This document shows positions 48,063-57,394 of a stretch of DNA of 64,000 nucleotides, one piece after another; the stretch's first letter is position 1; each line of letters starts with the position of its first letter. The stretch is from Kluyvera genomosp. 1. Its GTDB lineage: Bacteria > Pseudomonadota > Gammaproteobacteria > Enterobacterales > Enterobacteriaceae. Made by a program: the position numbers and the translations under genes. The stretch covers positions 124,001 to 188,000 of the forward strand of contig NZ_LGHZ01000001.1 in NCBI RefSeq assembly GCF_001266615.1, given 5' to 3'. The notes beneath the pieces are model-generated. The model worked only from the letters and a program-made list of their open reading frames with translations, was not told the origin of the DNA and did no database searches.

Positions 48063-48431
48063 ATCCACTTCCTCATTATGGTTTTTCTAGCGCGGCAAAT
48101 ATACCCATAACGAGTTACTTTTGATCCGTCATGGATCACACTAAGTCACGAGATTTAACATTTATTGATCCAGATTAATTTTTGCCATTTACTAACTATC
48201 CGTGATTAATACCCAAATCAATTTTTACATTTGGTGGATAATTCGACGTTACGCTGTACCTGTCGCCGAAATAATCATCAATCTGTAGGGGAATGAGCCG
48301 ACGAACCCCATCAATGCGGCTTTTTCTTTACAAAGATATACTTAGCGAGGCTCGCGCAGAGACTGCTACGCCCGCGCGATTTGCGGTACAATTGCCGGCT
48401 AATTAACACCTGCAATACTCAAGGAGAGTGC
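48063..48431. other. ompW/yciC divergent control region
   Basis: 369 bases without a protein gene. Contents: an inverted repeat TGATCC-N5-GGATCA (48122-48138), an FNR-like site (48165-48178), and a terminator-like hairpin AGCCG/CGGCT (48296-48321) followed by TTTTCTTT with no gene in front of it. A strong ribosome site for yciC lies at 48421-48427. Confidence 0.55.
48165..48178. promoter_or_regulatory. FNR-like site upstream of ompW
   Basis: TTGATCCAGATTAA differs at one position from TTGAT-N4-ATCAA. About 105-115 bp upstream of the ompW start codon. Confidence 0.5.
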
Positions 48432-49175
48432 ATGTCTATCACGGCGCAGTCTGTATACCGTGACACGGGTAATTTTTTTCGTAATCAGTTTGTCACCATC
48501 TTACTGATTTCATTGCTCTGTTCATTTATCACGGTGGTGCTCGGCCATGCCTTTTCCCCCAGCGAAGAGCAGCTTGCTACGCTGACGGTCGGCGATCATC
48601 TGACCGGGAGTACCGGCCTGTTTGATTTAGTGCATAACATGACGCCGGAACAGCAGCAGATCCTGTTGCAATCATCCGCCGCCTCAACCTTTGCTGGGCT
48701 AATTGGCAATGCCATTTTGGCGGGCGGCATTCTGCTGATGATCCAGCTTATCTCTGCCGGGCATCCGGTTAGCGCCCTGCGGGCCATTGGTGCCAGTGCA
48801 CCAGTTTTGCCTAAACTGCTGCTGCTCATCTTCATCAGTACTTTCCTGATTCAGATGGGTGTGATGCTACTGGTGGTTCCGGGTATTCTGCTCGCTATCG
48901 TGCTGGCGTTTGCGCCAGTCATGATGGTGCAGGATAAGCTAGGCGTATTCGCCTCCATGCGCAGCAGTACGCGCCTGGGCTGGGCCAATTTACGCATCAT
49001 TGCCCCGGCAGTGGTTGGCTGGATGCTGGCAAAAACGCTGTTACTGCTGTTTGCATCCAGCTTTGCCGTGCTGACGCCTTACCTTGGCGCAGTCGTGGTC
49101 AATACGCTGAGCAACCTGGTATCGGCACTGTTGCTTGTCTATTTGTTCCGCGTGTATATGCTTATTCGCAACTAA
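48432..49175 (+). CDS. yciC: YciC, UPF0259 inner-membrane protein
   Basis: 247 residues from ATG 48432 ([19 protein letters not shown]), preceded by AAGGAGA; the E. coli length. About six membrane spans, no enzymatic motif seen. Function unknown; it lies in the yciC-yciB-yciA cluster, with yciB 45 bp downstream. Confidence 0.94.
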   Translation: MSITAQSVYRDTGNFFRNQFVTILLISLLCSFITVVLGHAFSPSEEQLATLTVGDHLTGSTGLFDLVHNMTPEQQQILLQSSAASTFAGLIGNAILAGGILLMIQLISAGHPVSALRAIGASAPVLPKLLLLIFISTFLIQMGVMLLVVPGILLAIVLAFAPVMMVQDKLGVFASMRSSTRLGWANLRIIAPAVVGWMLAKTLLLLFASSFAVLTPYLGAVVVNTLSNLVSALLLVYLFRVYMLIRN

Positions 49176-49220
49176 TCTGATGCTGCCCGTTGGGGCAGCC
49201 TTGAACTACGGAATCGAAGT

Positions 49221-49760
49221 ATGAAGCAGTTTCTGGATTTTTTACCGCTGGTTGTCTTCTTCGCCTTTTATAAGATTTATGACATCTATGCGGCAACCTC
49301 GGCGCTGATCGTCGCGACCGCCGTGGTGCTGATTTATAGCTGGGTACGCTACCGCAAAGTCGAGAAGATGGCGCTTATCACCTTTGTTCTGGTCGCCGTA
49401 TTCGGCGGTCTGACCCTGTTCTTCCACAACGATGAGTTTATCAAGTGGAAGGTGACTGTGATTTATGCTCTGTTTGCCGGTGCCCTGCTGGTGAGCCAAT
49501 GGGTGATGAAAAAGCCACTGATCCAGCGCATGCTCGGGAAAGAGATAACGCTGCCAGAGGCCGTTTGGTCGAAGCTGAACGTTGCCTGGGCTATCTTCTT
49601 CATTCTTTGTGGCCTGGCAAATATTTATATCGCCTTCTGGCTACCGCAAAACATTTGGGTAAACTTTAAGGTGTTTGGCCTGACGGCGCTGACGCTGGTA
49701 TTCACCGTGCTGAGCGGGGTTTACATCTATCGCCACATGCCGCAAGACGAAAACAAGTAA
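49221..49760 (+). CDS. yciB: YciB (IspZ), intracellular septation/envelope protein
   Basis: 179 residues, the E. coli length, with about five membrane spans ([24 protein letters not shown] at the start). YciB is an IspA/IspZ-family inner-membrane protein involved in envelope maintenance, cell elongation and septation, and interacts with YciC-type and Rod proteins in E. coli. Fifteen bases separate its stop from yciA. Confidence 0.95.
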   Translation: MKQFLDFLPLVVFFAFYKIYDIYAATSALIVATAVVLIYSWVRYRKVEKMALITFVLVAVFGGLTLFFHNDEFIKWKVTVIYALFAGALLVSQWVMKKPLIQRMLGKEITLPEAVWSKLNVAWAIFFILCGLANIYIAFWLPQNIWVNFKVFGLTALTLVFTVLSGVYIYRHMPQDENK

Positions 49761-49775
49761 GCGCAGAGAACAAGA

Positions 49776-50174
49776 ATGACACAGCAAAATGACGCTCCTC
49801 AGGGTGAGCTGGTATTACGCACCTTAGCCATGCCCGCGGATACCAACGCCAACGGTGATATTTTCGGCGGTTGGCTTATGTCACAAATGGATATTGGTGG
49901 CGCCATACTGGCAAAAGAAGTGGCGCACGGACGGGTTGTCACCGTTCGCGTGGATGGGATGACCTTTCTGCGTCCCGTAGCTGTGGGTGACGTGGTGTGC
50001 TGCTACGCCCGTTGCGTAAAGCGCGGCAATACGTCGGTGACGGTCAACATTGAAGTGTGGGTTAAGAAGGTCTCATCAGAGCCAATTGGCCAGCGCTATA
50101 AAGCCACCGAGGCGCTGTTTATCTACGTCGCGGTTGACCCTTCGGGAAAACCACGCGCGATTCCAACAGCATAA
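49776..50174 (+). CDS. yciA: YciA, acyl-CoA thioesterase
   Basis: 132-residue hot-dog-fold thioesterase with broad acyl-CoA range. MPADTNANGDIFGGWLMSQMDIGGA carries the family's catalytic Asn/Asp region, and VDGMTFLRPVAVGDVV the dimer interface. Cytoplasmic. Followed by a terminator shared with yniB; in E. coli tonB is the convergent neighbour instead, so this is a rearrangement junction. Confidence 0.97.
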   Translation: MTQQNDAPQGELVLRTLAMPADTNANGDIFGGWLMSQMDIGGAILAKEVAHGRVVTVRVDGMTFLRPVAVGDVVCCYARCVKRGNTSVTVNIEVWVKKVSSEPIGQRYKATEALFIYVAVDPSGKPRAIPTA

Positions 50175-50177
50175 TGA

Positions 50178-50206
50178 CAAGCCCGGCTAAGCCGGGCTTG
50201 TTGCTT
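50178..50206. terminator. yciA/yniB bidirectional terminator
   Basis: CAAGCCCGGC (50178-50187) pairs with GCCGGGCTTG (50191-50200) around TAA; TTGCTTTT follows on the plus strand. It fills almost all of the 32-bp gap between the genes. Confidence 0.85.
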
Positions 50207-50743
50207 TTAGAGAAAGCCGAGGACTTTCAATACAAAGTAGCCGATAACAATCACGATAATCGGCAGCACGTAGAGCGGGAAAAACTGCACAAAAATGGTA
50301 TGGCGCGGTACTTCTACGCGCGCTTCGAGGGCTTCACGACTTAGTCCTTCCGCTCCCTTCGCTTTCTCCAGAATCAGCTGATCTTCAACCCCTTCGCGCA
50401 GATGCTTCGCCTGACGCGCCATACGGGCGCCGGAATCCTGGAGCGCCAGGGCCACAAAAATCAGCGCAAAAATAATCCAGAACAGGACATTAAGCCCATT
50501 TTGAAAGTCGGGTTGCGGTGAGTTGTACCAAAAAACATTCAAAAACGGGGTGTTGAAACGCATCATGTCCACCATCACGTGAACAAAATCCATCATCACG
50601 GCATCGATACCCGGCTGCTTCGCGCTGTGTTCATACATGAATTTCAGCACGGAAATCAGGGTCGAAATGAGCGCGGGAATAAAGATAATCCACCCGGCAA
50701 TGCGCTTGAGAATAGCAATGCGTCCAGCTTGTTGATACGTCAT
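50207..50743 (-). CDS. yniB: YniB, inner-membrane protein of unknown function
   Basis: 178 residues, the E. coli length. Three likely membrane spans (IIFIPALISTLISVLKF; LFWIIFALIFVALAL; FFPLYVLPIIVIVIGYFVLKVLGF) with a charged helical loop EDQLILEKAKGAEGLSREAL. No function known. Divergent from hxpB, its partner in E. coli as well. AGGGG precedes the ATG. Confidence 0.93.
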   Translation of the reverse strand: MTYQQAGRIAILKRIAGWIIFIPALISTLISVLKFMYEHSAKQPGIDAVMMDFVHVMVDMMRFNTPFLNVFWYNSPQPDFQNGLNVLFWIIFALIFVALALQDSGARMARQAKHLREGVEDQLILEKAKGAEGLSREALEARVEVPRHTIFVQFFPLYVLPIIVIVIGYFVLKVLGFL

Positions 50744-50876
50744 GGGTTCCCCTTGTTTTGACGCTTTTGTTCTGGGCTTAGCCTCAGTCTATCTGCTGAA
50801 GACGACTTTCGCCCGACTTTACGCGCGATATGATATACCATTCCCCTGCATTCGTTATCCTAAAGGAGAGGTAGTT

Positions 50877-51545
50877 ATGTCCGCCGAGCGCCAAATACAA
50901 GCCGCCATTTTCGACATGGATGGATTACTGATCGATTCCGAGCCGTTGTGGGATCGTGCTGAACATAAAGTCCTGGGCGAGGTGGGCGTCGATTTTACCC
51001 GTCGCCATGAACTTCCCGATACGCGTGGGTTACGCATCGACCTGGTGGTGGAACTGTGGTTTGCTCATCAACCGTGGAGCGGCCCTGACCGCGCAACCGT
51101 CGTTCAGCGTATTATTGACTGCGTGATTGAGCAGGTTGAAGAAACCAAACCCCTGCTTCCCGGCGTACGTGAAGCGGTAGCGCTGTGCAAAGCACAAGGT
51201 CTTAAGGTTGGCCTGGCCTCCGCCTCCCCGCTGTATATGCTGGAAAAAGTGCTGACCATGTTTGATCTGCGCGATCAGTTTGACGCACTGGCCTCCGCTG
51301 ACGCACTCGAGTACAGCAAGCCGCACCCGCTGGTCTACCTTAACTGCGCGGCCGCGTTGGGGGTGAATCCGCTGTGCTGCGTGGCGCTGGAAGACTCCGT
51401 GAACGGAATGATTGCCAGCAAGGCGGCGCGCATGCGCTCTATTGTGGTTCCTGCCGCAGAAAGCCAGAGCGATCCGCGCTTTAGCCTGGCCGACGTCAAG
51501 CTACAGTCACTTGAGTCACTGACCCGTGAAAATCTGCTAGGGTGA
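50877..51545 (+). CDS. hxpB: HxpB (YniC), HAD-superfamily hexitol/sugar phosphatase
   Basis: 222 residues from ATG 50877 (AAGGAGAGG upstream), the E. coli length. HAD phosphatase: nucleophile Asp13 and acid/base Asp15 in FDMDGLLIDSEPLWD, Thr/Ser motif in LASASPLY, and motif IV in CVALEDSVNGM. It dephosphorylates 2-deoxyglucose-6-phosphate, mannitol-1-phosphate, sorbitol-6-phosphate and other sugar phosphates in E. coli. Confidence 0.95.
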   Translation: MSAERQIQAAIFDMDGLLIDSEPLWDRAEHKVLGEVGVDFTRRHELPDTRGLRIDLVVELWFAHQPWSGPDRATVVQRIIDCVIEQVEETKPLLPGVREAVALCKAQGLKVGLASASPLYMLEKVLTMFDLRDQFDALASADALEYSKPHPLVYLNCAAALGVNPLCCVALEDSVNGMIASKAARMRSIVVPAAESQSDPRFSLADVKLQSLESLTRENLLG

Positions 51546-51552
51546 TGTTTAT

Positions 51553-51573
51553 GCGGGCACAGATTGTGCCCGC
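51553..51573 (+). terminator. Hairpin after hxpB
   Basis: GCGGGCAC (51553-51560) pairs with GTGCCCGC (51566-51573), loop AGATT. There is no T-run, so terminator strength is uncertain. Confidence 0.5.
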
Positions 51574-51594
51574 AAATGCTAACCGCATCATAAA

Positions 51595-51613
51595 AATGAA
51601 ACGGCGTTTTATT
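51595..51613. promoter_or_regulatory. KdgR operator
   Basis: AATGAAACGGCGTTTTATT matches the KdgR box pattern (AATGAAAC-N3-GTTTCATT type) with near-perfect symmetry. It lies just upstream of the kduD promoter. Confidence 0.7.
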
Positions 51614-51618
51614 TTTAA

Positions 51619-51647
51619 TTGAGTTTTCCCATCCTCCCTTCTATGCT
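51619..51647 (+). promoter_or_regulatory. kduD promoter
   Basis: TTGAGT (51619-51624), 17 bases, TATGCT (51642-51647), about 50 bp before the ATG. Confidence 0.6.
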
Positions 51648-51696
51648 TTGCCCTGTAGTCATCTCATAACGATAAAAACCTTATACAGGGGTCGAC

Positions 51697-52458
51697 ATGA
51701 TTCTTAATGCTTTCAATCTGCAAGGTAAAGTGGCGCTCGTGACCGGGTGCGATAAGGGTTTAGGCCAGGGTATGGCGCTGGGGCTGGCGGAAGCTGGCTG
51801 CGATATCGTCAGCGTCAGCCGCAGCATACCGCAGGAAACGGCGGAGAAAGTGCATGCGCTAGGACGTCGCTTGTACGCCATTCAGGCCGATCTCAGCCGT
51901 CCTGAGAGCATCGCTGATATCGTGCCCGCTGCTATCGCCGCTGCCGGTCGTATTGATATTCTGGTGAATAATGCAGGCACCATTCGCCGGGAAAATGCAC
52001 TGAGTTTTAGCGAAAAAGACTGGGATGAAGTGATGAACCTGAATCTGAAGTCAGTCTTCTTCCTTTCGCAAGCGGTCGCGAAGCAGTTCCTGGCCCAGGA
52101 GAGCGGCGGAAAAATTATCAATATTGCTTCCATGCTCTCTTTCCAGGGCGGTATTCGTGTGCCATCCTACACCGCCTCCAAAAGCGGTGTCTTAGGTATC
52201 ACCCGTCTGCTGGCTAACGAATGGGCGCAGCACGGCATTAATGTGAACGCTATCGCCCCTGGCTATATGGCGACGAATAACACACAGCAGCTACGCGACG
52301 ACGCTGAACGCAGCAAAGAGATCCTCGACCGCATCCCTGCCGCGCGCTGGGGGACACCGGAAGATCTCAAAGGCCCGGTGGTGTTCCTTGCCTCGCCGGC
52401 TTCTGACTATATCAATGGCTATACCGTCGCCGTCGACGGTGGTTGGCTAGCACGTTAA
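51697..52458 (+). CDS. kduD: KduD, 2-dehydro-3-deoxy-D-gluconate 5-dehydrogenase
   Basis: 253-residue SDR of pectin/hexuronate breakdown (2,5-diketo-3-deoxygluconate to KDG, with NADH). Long identical stretches with E. coli KduD are recalled (SMLSFQGGIRVPSYTASKSGV; NVNAIAPGYMATNNTQQLR). Cofactor loop TGCDKGLGQG; catalytic Ser145, Tyr158, Lys162. Its usual partner kduI is not adjacent, unlike the E. coli kduID pair at another locus, so this may be a relocated or second copy. A KdgR box upstream supports the assignment. Confidence 0.9.
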   Translation: MILNAFNLQGKVALVTGCDKGLGQGMALGLAEAGCDIVSVSRSIPQETAEKVHALGRRLYAIQADLSRPESIADIVPAAIAAAGRIDILVNNAGTIRRENALSFSEKDWDEVMNLNLKSVFFLSQAVAKQFLAQESGGKIINIASMLSFQGGIRVPSYTASKSGVLGITRLLANEWAQHGINVNAIAPGYMATNNTQQLRDDAERSKEILDRIPAARWGTPEDLKGPVVFLASPASDYINGYTVAVDGGWLAR

Positions 52459-52515
52459 AATTTTGACAAAGAGTTACACTGTAACCTCTTCCGCCTACTG
52501 TATAAAAACCCTATA

Positions 52516-52531
52516 CTGTATGAATTTACAG
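52516..52531. promoter_or_regulatory. LexA (SOS) box of ydjM
   Basis: CTGTATGAATTTACAG fits CTGT-N8-ACAG exactly and overlaps a -10 (TATACT, 52512-52517). E. coli ydjM is also an SOS gene. A second partial box (CTGT at 52498-52501) lies just upstream. Confidence 0.85.
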
Positions 52532-52547
52532 AACAATGGGTTTTATC

Positions 52548-53138
52548 ATGACGGCGGAAGGTCATCTGCTCTTTTCCATCGCCTGCGCGGTGTTTGCTAA
52601 AAATGCCGAACTCACGCCCGTATTGGCGCAAGGTGACTGGTGGCACATCGTGCCATCGGCGATATTGACCTGTCTGCTGCCGGACATTGACCACCCGCGT
52701 TCATTTCTCGGCCAGCGGCTCAGCTGGCTATCAAAACCCATTGCCCGAATGTTTGGCCATCGGGGGTTCACCCACAGTCTTCTGGCGGTATTTGGCGCCC
52801 TGACCCTGTTTTACCTGAAAGTGCCTGACAGCTGGATTGTTCCCGCCGACGCGGTACAAGGTATGGTGCTCGGCTATCTGAGCCATATTCTCGCCGATAT
52901 GCTCACCCCCGCGGGCGTACCGCTGCTGTGGCCGTGCCGCTGGCGCTTTCGTTTCCCTATTCTCGCCCCGCGTAAAGGTAACCAACTGGAGCGCGTACTG
53001 TGCATGGCGCTGTTCGCCTACGCGGTATTTATGCCGCAATCGCTGCCGGAGAACAGCGCCGTGCGCTGGTCGTCCTCGATGATCAATATGCTACAGACCG
53101 ACTTTAATCGCTTTATTCATCGGCGCGCTGAGCAATAA
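52548..53138 (+). CDS. ydjM: YdjM, LexA-regulated inner-membrane protein (DUF457)
   Basis: 196 residues from ATG 52548 (MTAEGHLLFSIACAVF), the E. coli length; an in-frame ATG at 52536 adds four residues. DUF457 predicted membrane-bound metal-dependent hydrolase: PDIDHP, GHRGFTHS and YLSHILADMLTPAG carry conserved Asp/His. Function in the SOS response is unknown. Confidence 0.93.
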   Translation: MTAEGHLLFSIACAVFAKNAELTPVLAQGDWWHIVPSAILTCLLPDIDHPRSFLGQRLSWLSKPIARMFGHRGFTHSLLAVFGALTLFYLKVPDSWIVPADAVQGMVLGYLSHILADMLTPAGVPLLWPCRWRFRFPILAPRKGNQLERVLCMALFAYAVFMPQSLPENSAVRWSSSMINMLQTDFNRFIHRRAEQ

Positions 53139-53316
53139 TCCGCCACAAATCACCGTTTTGGCATAATCAATTCCATTTGGATATAAGCGTGTTATTCCAG
53201 TTCTGTTACCCTTCTCACATCCAGGCAAATCCTTTCGGGTTTGTCCTAAAAAAACACACGTCGCCGTGCCATCCACCGGTCGCGGACGGCGTGGACAATA
53301 CTTCAGGAGAATGGGG

Positions 53317-54708
53317 ATGAACTTTCCACTAGTCGCGAACATTATCGTGTTCGTCGTATTGCTGTTTGCGCTGGCACAGACCCGCCACAAACAGTGGAGT
53401 CTGGCAAAAAAAGTGCTGGTTGGCCTGGTCATCGGTGTAGTCTTTGGGCTGGCATTGCAGCTGATCTACGGTTCCGATAATCCGGTACTGAAAGACTCTA
53501 TCCAGTGGTTTAACGTCGTCGGTAACGGCTATGTACAGCTGCTGCAAATGATTGTTATGCCGCTGGTCTTCGCCTCTATTTTGAGCGCGGTTGCCCGCCT
53601 GCATAACGCCTCTCAGCTGGGTAAAATCAGCATTCTGACCATCGGGACCTTACTGTTCACCACGTTGATTGCCGCCCTGGTCGGCGTACTGGTGACCAAT
53701 CTGTTTGGCCTGACCGCAGAAGGTTTAGTTCAGGGTACGGCAGAAACCGCCCGCCTGAACGCGATTCAGAGCACCTATGCGGGTAAAGTTGCCGATCTGA
53801 GCGTACCGCAGCTGCTGCTCTCCTTCGTGCCGAAAAACCCGTTTGCTGACCTGACTGGCGCCAACCCAACGTCAATTATCAGCGTCGTTATCTTCGCTGC
53901 TTTCCTTGGCGTCGCCGCGCTGAAACTGCTGAAAGACGATGCACCGAAAGGCCAGCGCGTGCTAACCGCTATCGACACCCTGCAAGGCTGGGTGATGAAG
54001 CTGGTTCGCCTGGTGATGCAGCTGACGCCGTACGGCGTACTGGCGCTGATGACCAAAGTGGTTGCTGGTTCTAACCTGCAGGACATCATCAAACTGGGCA
54101 GCTTCGTGGTCGCGTCTTACCTCGGCCTGCTGATTATGTTCGTCGTCCACGGTATCCTGCTGGGTGTGAACGGTGTGAGCCCGCTGAAATACTTCCGTAA
54201 AGTCTGGCCGGTGCTGACCTTTGCGTTCACCAGCCGCTCCAGCGCCGCGTCTATTCCGCTGAACGTGGAAGCACAGACCCGCCGCCTGGGCGTGCCAGAG
54301 TCTATCGCCAGCTTCTCTGCTTCCTTTGGTGCCACCATTGGTCAGAACGGCTGTGCAGGCCTTTACCCAGCAATGCTGGCCGTAATGGTTGCGCCAACCG
54401 TCGGAATTAACCCGCTGGATCCGCTGTGGATTGCCACCCTCGTGGGTATGGTGACCGTGAGCTCCGCAGGCGTAGCTGGCGTGGGTGGCGGTGCGACATT
54501 CGCCGCGCTGATCGTGCTGCCAGCCATGGGTCTGCCGGTTACGCTGGTTGCGCTGCTGATCTCCGTTGAACCGCTGATCGACATGGGCCGTACTGCGCTC
54601 AACGTCAGCGGCTCGATGACTGCCGGGACCCTGACCAGCCAGTGGCTGCGCCAGACCGACAAAGAGGTTCTCAATAGCGAAGAAGATGCCGAACTGGCCC
54701 ATCGCTAA
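53317..54708 (+). CDS. tcyP: TcyP (YdjN), cystine/sulfocysteine:cation symporter
   Basis: 463 residues from ATG 53317 ([23 protein letters not shown]), the E. coli length; AGGAG at 53305-53309 is spaced seven bases from it. DAACS (glutamate/dicarboxylate symporter) family, with the re-entrant hairpin [11 protein letters not shown] and [14 protein letters not shown]. High-affinity cystine importer; CysB-dependent and induced by sulfur limitation in E. coli. cysB is also in this window. Confidence 0.96.
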   Translation: MNFPLVANIIVFVVLLFALAQTRHKQWSLAKKVLVGLVIGVVFGLALQLIYGSDNPVLKDSIQWFNVVGNGYVQLLQMIVMPLVFASILSAVARLHNASQLGKISILTIGTLLFTTLIAALVGVLVTNLFGLTAEGLVQGTAETARLNAIQSTYAGKVADLSVPQLLLSFVPKNPFADLTGANPTSIISVVIFAAFLGVAALKLLKDDAPKGQRVLTAIDTLQGWVMKLVRLVMQLTPYGVLALMTKVVAGSNLQDIIKLGSFVVASYLGLLIMFVVHGILLGVNGVSPLKYFRKVWPVLTFAFTSRSSAASIPLNVEAQTRRLGVPESIASFSASFGATIGQNGCAGLYPAMLAVMVAPTVGINPLDPLWIATLVGMVTVSSAGVAGVGGGATFAALIVLPAMGLPVTLVALLISVEPLIDMGRTALNVSGSMTAGTLTSQWLRQTDKEVLNSEEDAELAHR

Positions 54709-54750
54709 AACATAAACGGCAGGATTATCAATACCTGCCGCATACCACGA

Positions 54751-54786
54751 AAAAAAACCGCTGATGCAAATCAGCGGTTTTTTTAT
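54751..54786. terminator. tcyP/cedA bidirectional terminator
   Basis: AACCGCTGAT pairs with ATCAGCGGTT (54757-54779) around GCAA, flanked by an A-run and a T-run. Works in both directions. Confidence 0.92.
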
Positions 54787-54804
54787 ATCCGGGTCGCGCC
54801 AGAC

Positions 54805-55044
54805 TTACGCGTCCATTTCCCTATCTTGTCGGACTTGCACTGCCCAACGCTGGGCCGATTCAGGAATACTGAACGCCTGCGAACGTTGAAACGCATTGCC
54901 CATCAGCACAAACGCCACGTACTTACCTCGTAGCAGCCACACGTCGCGAAATCCGGCCACCTTGACGGCATGGTCTGGAGGAGCGGGCTCGGAGCGCGGT
55001 ACATAGCTGATAATCTGCCGATTTTGTTGGCGAAGCGGTTTCAT
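54805..55044 (-). CDS. cedA: CedA, cell division activator
   Basis: 79 residues (E. coli 80). Basic, double-stranded-DNA-binding fold; in E. coli it restores division in a dnaAcos strain and has been found bound to RNA polymerase. Matches remembered sequence in PLRQQNRQIISYVPRSEPAPPDHA and FRDVWLLRGKYVAFVLMG. In E. coli katE lies between cedA and chbG; it is absent here. Confidence 0.93.
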   Translation of the reverse strand: MKPLRQQNRQIISYVPRSEPAPPDHAVKVAGFRDVWLLRGKYVAFVLMGNAFQRSQAFSIPESAQRWAVQVRQDREMDA

Positions 55045-55124
55045 AAGCAGTTAAATTCACAATCATTAATGGCAAAAGCAGGAAAGTCTTATGATAGCAG
55101 GATTAACGCGTGCGCGTCATACAC

Positions 55125-55153
55125 AAAAAAGCCCGGCAGGATGGCTGCCGGGC
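55125..55153 (-). terminator. chb operon terminator
   Basis: On the minus strand GCCCGGCAG pairs with CTGCCGGGC (55131-55153), followed by TTTTTT (55125-55130), after chbG. Confidence 0.9.
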
Positions 55154-55175
55154 AAGGGTTGAGGGGGTTAATCTC

Positions 55176-55931
55176 TTACACGTCGCGGTAAGTACCGAGA
55201 CGATAACCTCTTTCCGCAATCGCGTATTTCAGCGATGCCGAGGTCAGTACATCCAGTTCCGCCAGGCGCGGGTAGCAATATGCGCTGCCCATAATCGTGT
55301 TATCCACAAAGGCCGGGTGGCACATTACTTCTAAAGACTGTTCACCGCGAGCGGCTGAGCTATCCAGCGTCTGCAAGAACAGTTCATCAGAAATGGCATC
55401 ACCGTAAAACTCACTGCTAAAACCTTCGCTGCTGCGCAGCCCCTGCGGAATCTCAAACGGATACGGAATAGTGCGATCAATACGCATCGCAATGCCTTTC
55501 GATTTCGCAAACTCCGCCACCAGCGGGAAAATCTGCGGGATCATGTGCACATGATGATGACTATCAAAATGTGTTGGCTCCGCGTCAAACAACTCGACAA
55601 AGCGGTTGTACTGACACTCCAGCTCATGGGCAATCTCATCCATCGGCAGCCCGTCTTCTTCAGCCACCTGCCAGATCCACTTGCCGAGTTTTCCCTCGCG
55701 GGTCAACCCCGGCATCGGCGACAGCGGCTCACCGAGCGTCAGCACAAAGTGCATACCGACGGCCAGTTCCGGCGTACGGCGGCTAAGGTAGGCCGCGTGT
55801 TCGATAGCCGCGCCGTTCACCAGCGCGGTTGTTGAGGTCACCAGTCCATTTTTACAGGCATCGAGAATACCGTAGTTCTGCCCTTTGCTCAGACCAAAGT
55901 CATCGGCATTGACGATTAACAAACGTTCCAT
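55176..55931 (-). CDS. chbG: ChbG, chitooligosaccharide deacetylase
   Basis: 251 residues from ATG 55931 ([21 protein letters not shown]), with AGGAGG upstream; an upstream in-frame extension overlaps chbF. YdjC-family carbohydrate deacetylase: metal ligands in NADDFGLS and DSHHHVHM. Removes one acetyl from chitobiose-6-phosphate so that ChbR recognises the inducer and ChbF can cleave it. Last gene of chbBCARFG; eleven bases after the chbF stop. Confidence 0.96.
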   Translation of the reverse strand: MERLLIVNADDFGLSKGQNYGILDACKNGLVTSTTALVNGAAIEHAAYLSRRTPELAVGMHFVLTLGEPLSPMPGLTREGKLGKWIWQVAEEDGLPMDEIAHELECQYNRFVELFDAEPTHFDSHHHVHMIPQIFPLVAEFAKSKGIAMRIDRTIPYPFEIPQGLRSSEGFSSEFYGDAISDELFLQTLDSSAARGEQSLEVMCHPAFVDNTIMGSAYCYPRLAELDVLTSASLKYAIAERGYRLGTYRDV

Positions 55932-55942
55932 GATGCCTCCTG

Positions 55943-57289
55943 TCACTTTTTCAGCTTCTCCACGGTAGCGGCGAAGTTCGGCAGCCATTTCTCATGGGCC
56001 AGAATCAGTTCACGCGCCAGAATCTCTGCATCTTTATCAGAGTGGATAAGCGGGCTTAAGTTCAGCGCCAGCAGCACATCGTTGAATTCGCCGCTTAATG
56101 CCGCATTGCTTGCCGCAATTTCAAAACCTTTGATCGTGTGGATAAGACCCAGCACTTTCTCATCGAAATGCGTCAAACGCGGATGCGGTTTCGCGCCGTC
56201 ACGACCCAGAATAGAGGTCACTTCGATAGACCAGTCGGCTGGGATATTGTCGATATGGCCGTGGTGCGGAATATTCACGTAGTGCTCAGTTTGCTTATCG
56301 TTGTAGATAGCGTTGATCACTTCGCATGCCGCATCGGAGTAATATGCCCCGCCGCGCTGCTCCAGCTCTTTCGGCTTCACATCCAAATCCGGATTTTTGT
56401 ACAGTTCGAACAGCTGTTTTTCAACTTTCTGCACGACCTGCGCACGCGCGCCGCCTTTGTAATACTCACCCATCTCGATAGCCAGCATCTCTTTTTGCTT
56501 GAAGTAGTACAGCAGATACGAGCATGGCAGCAGGTTCAGCGAGCGGATAAGCCCTTCGCTAAACGGCATATCGAAGATGTTTTTCACCGTATTGGCCGAC
56601 AGCGTACCGGAGGCCACACCATCCAGCAGTTCTGCGAACCGGGATTCGCCGTTCACCAGCACATCACGGATGAAGACCATGTGGTTCAGGCCGAACAGAT
56701 CGATAGACAGATCGTCAGTTTCGCTCAGGCGCAGTACATCGGTGATGAACATTTTCATCCCGATTGGGATGTTACAGACGCCGATGAAGCGCTTGAAGTT
56801 GGTGTGACGATAAACCGCTTCAGTCACCATACCGGCTGGGTTAGTGAAGTTGATAACCCATGCATCCGGGCAAACTTCCTGTACGTCTTTGATGATGTCG
56901 AAAATAACTGGAATGGTACGCAGACCTTTAAACAGGCCGCCAGCACCGTTGGTTTCCTGGCCCAGGTAGCCATGGCTCAATGGAATACGTTCGTCTTTTT
57001 CACGGGCCTTAAGCTGACCAACGCGCAGCTGCGTCGTCACAAAGTCAGCGCCCTGCAGGGCTTCGCGACGGTTAAGCGTTTTGTAGACCTTCATCGGTAC
57101 GCCGGCTTTTTCCACCATGCGCTGGCAAAGAGCGTGGATAATATCCAGCTTCTCCTGGCCGTCTTCTACGTCCACCAGCCATAACTCGGTGACCGGCAGT
57201 TCGTGATAACGTTTGAGAAAACCTTCCAGTAATTCCGGCGTATAGCTGCTACCACCACCAATAGTAACGACTTTTAATTTCTGGCTCAT
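55943..57289 (-). CDS. chbF: ChbF, family 4 6-phospho-beta-glucosidase
   Basis: 448 residues from ATG 57289 (GGGAGA upstream). GH4 enzymes use NAD+ and Mn2+: cofactor loop [12 protein letters not shown] at the N-terminus, NFTNPAG, metal ligand Cys in IGVCNIPIG and His in GLNHMVF. Hydrolyses mono-deacetylated chitobiose-6-phosphate and cellobiose-6-phosphate. Sits between chbR and chbG in the operon; a 105-bp gap separates it from chbR. Confidence 0.97.
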   Translation of the reverse strand: MSQKLKVVTIGGGSSYTPELLEGFLKRYHELPVTELWLVDVEDGQEKLDIIHALCQRMVEKAGVPMKVYKTLNRREALQGADFVTTQLRVGQLKAREKDERIPLSHGYLGQETNGAGGLFKGLRTIPVIFDIIKDVQEVCPDAWVINFTNPAGMVTEAVYRHTNFKRFIGVCNIPIGMKMFITDVLRLSETDDLSIDLFGLNHMVFIRDVLVNGESRFAELLDGVASGTLSANTVKNIFDMPFSEGLIRSLNLLPCSYLLYYFKQKEMLAIEMGEYYKGGARAQVVQKVEKQLFELYKNPDLDVKPKELEQRGGAYYSDAACEVINAIYNDKQTEHYVNIPHHGHIDNIPADWSIEVTSILGRDGAKPHPRLTHFDEKVLGLIHTIKGFEIAASNAALSGEFNDVLLALNLSPLIHSDKDAEILARELILAHEKWLPNFAATVEKLKK

Positions 57290-57394
57290 ATCTTTCTCCC
57301 TAGAGATCCACAAGCTAAACGTGGCTGACCCTCCGCATAATATGCGGCGAGCTAAATTCTTTGTTTCAGGACTACGAAATAATATCGCAGTGCG

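Noticed and set aside
56138-57184. 348-codon plus-strand frame inside chbF
   Set aside because: Antisense shadow of a well-identified GH4 gene.
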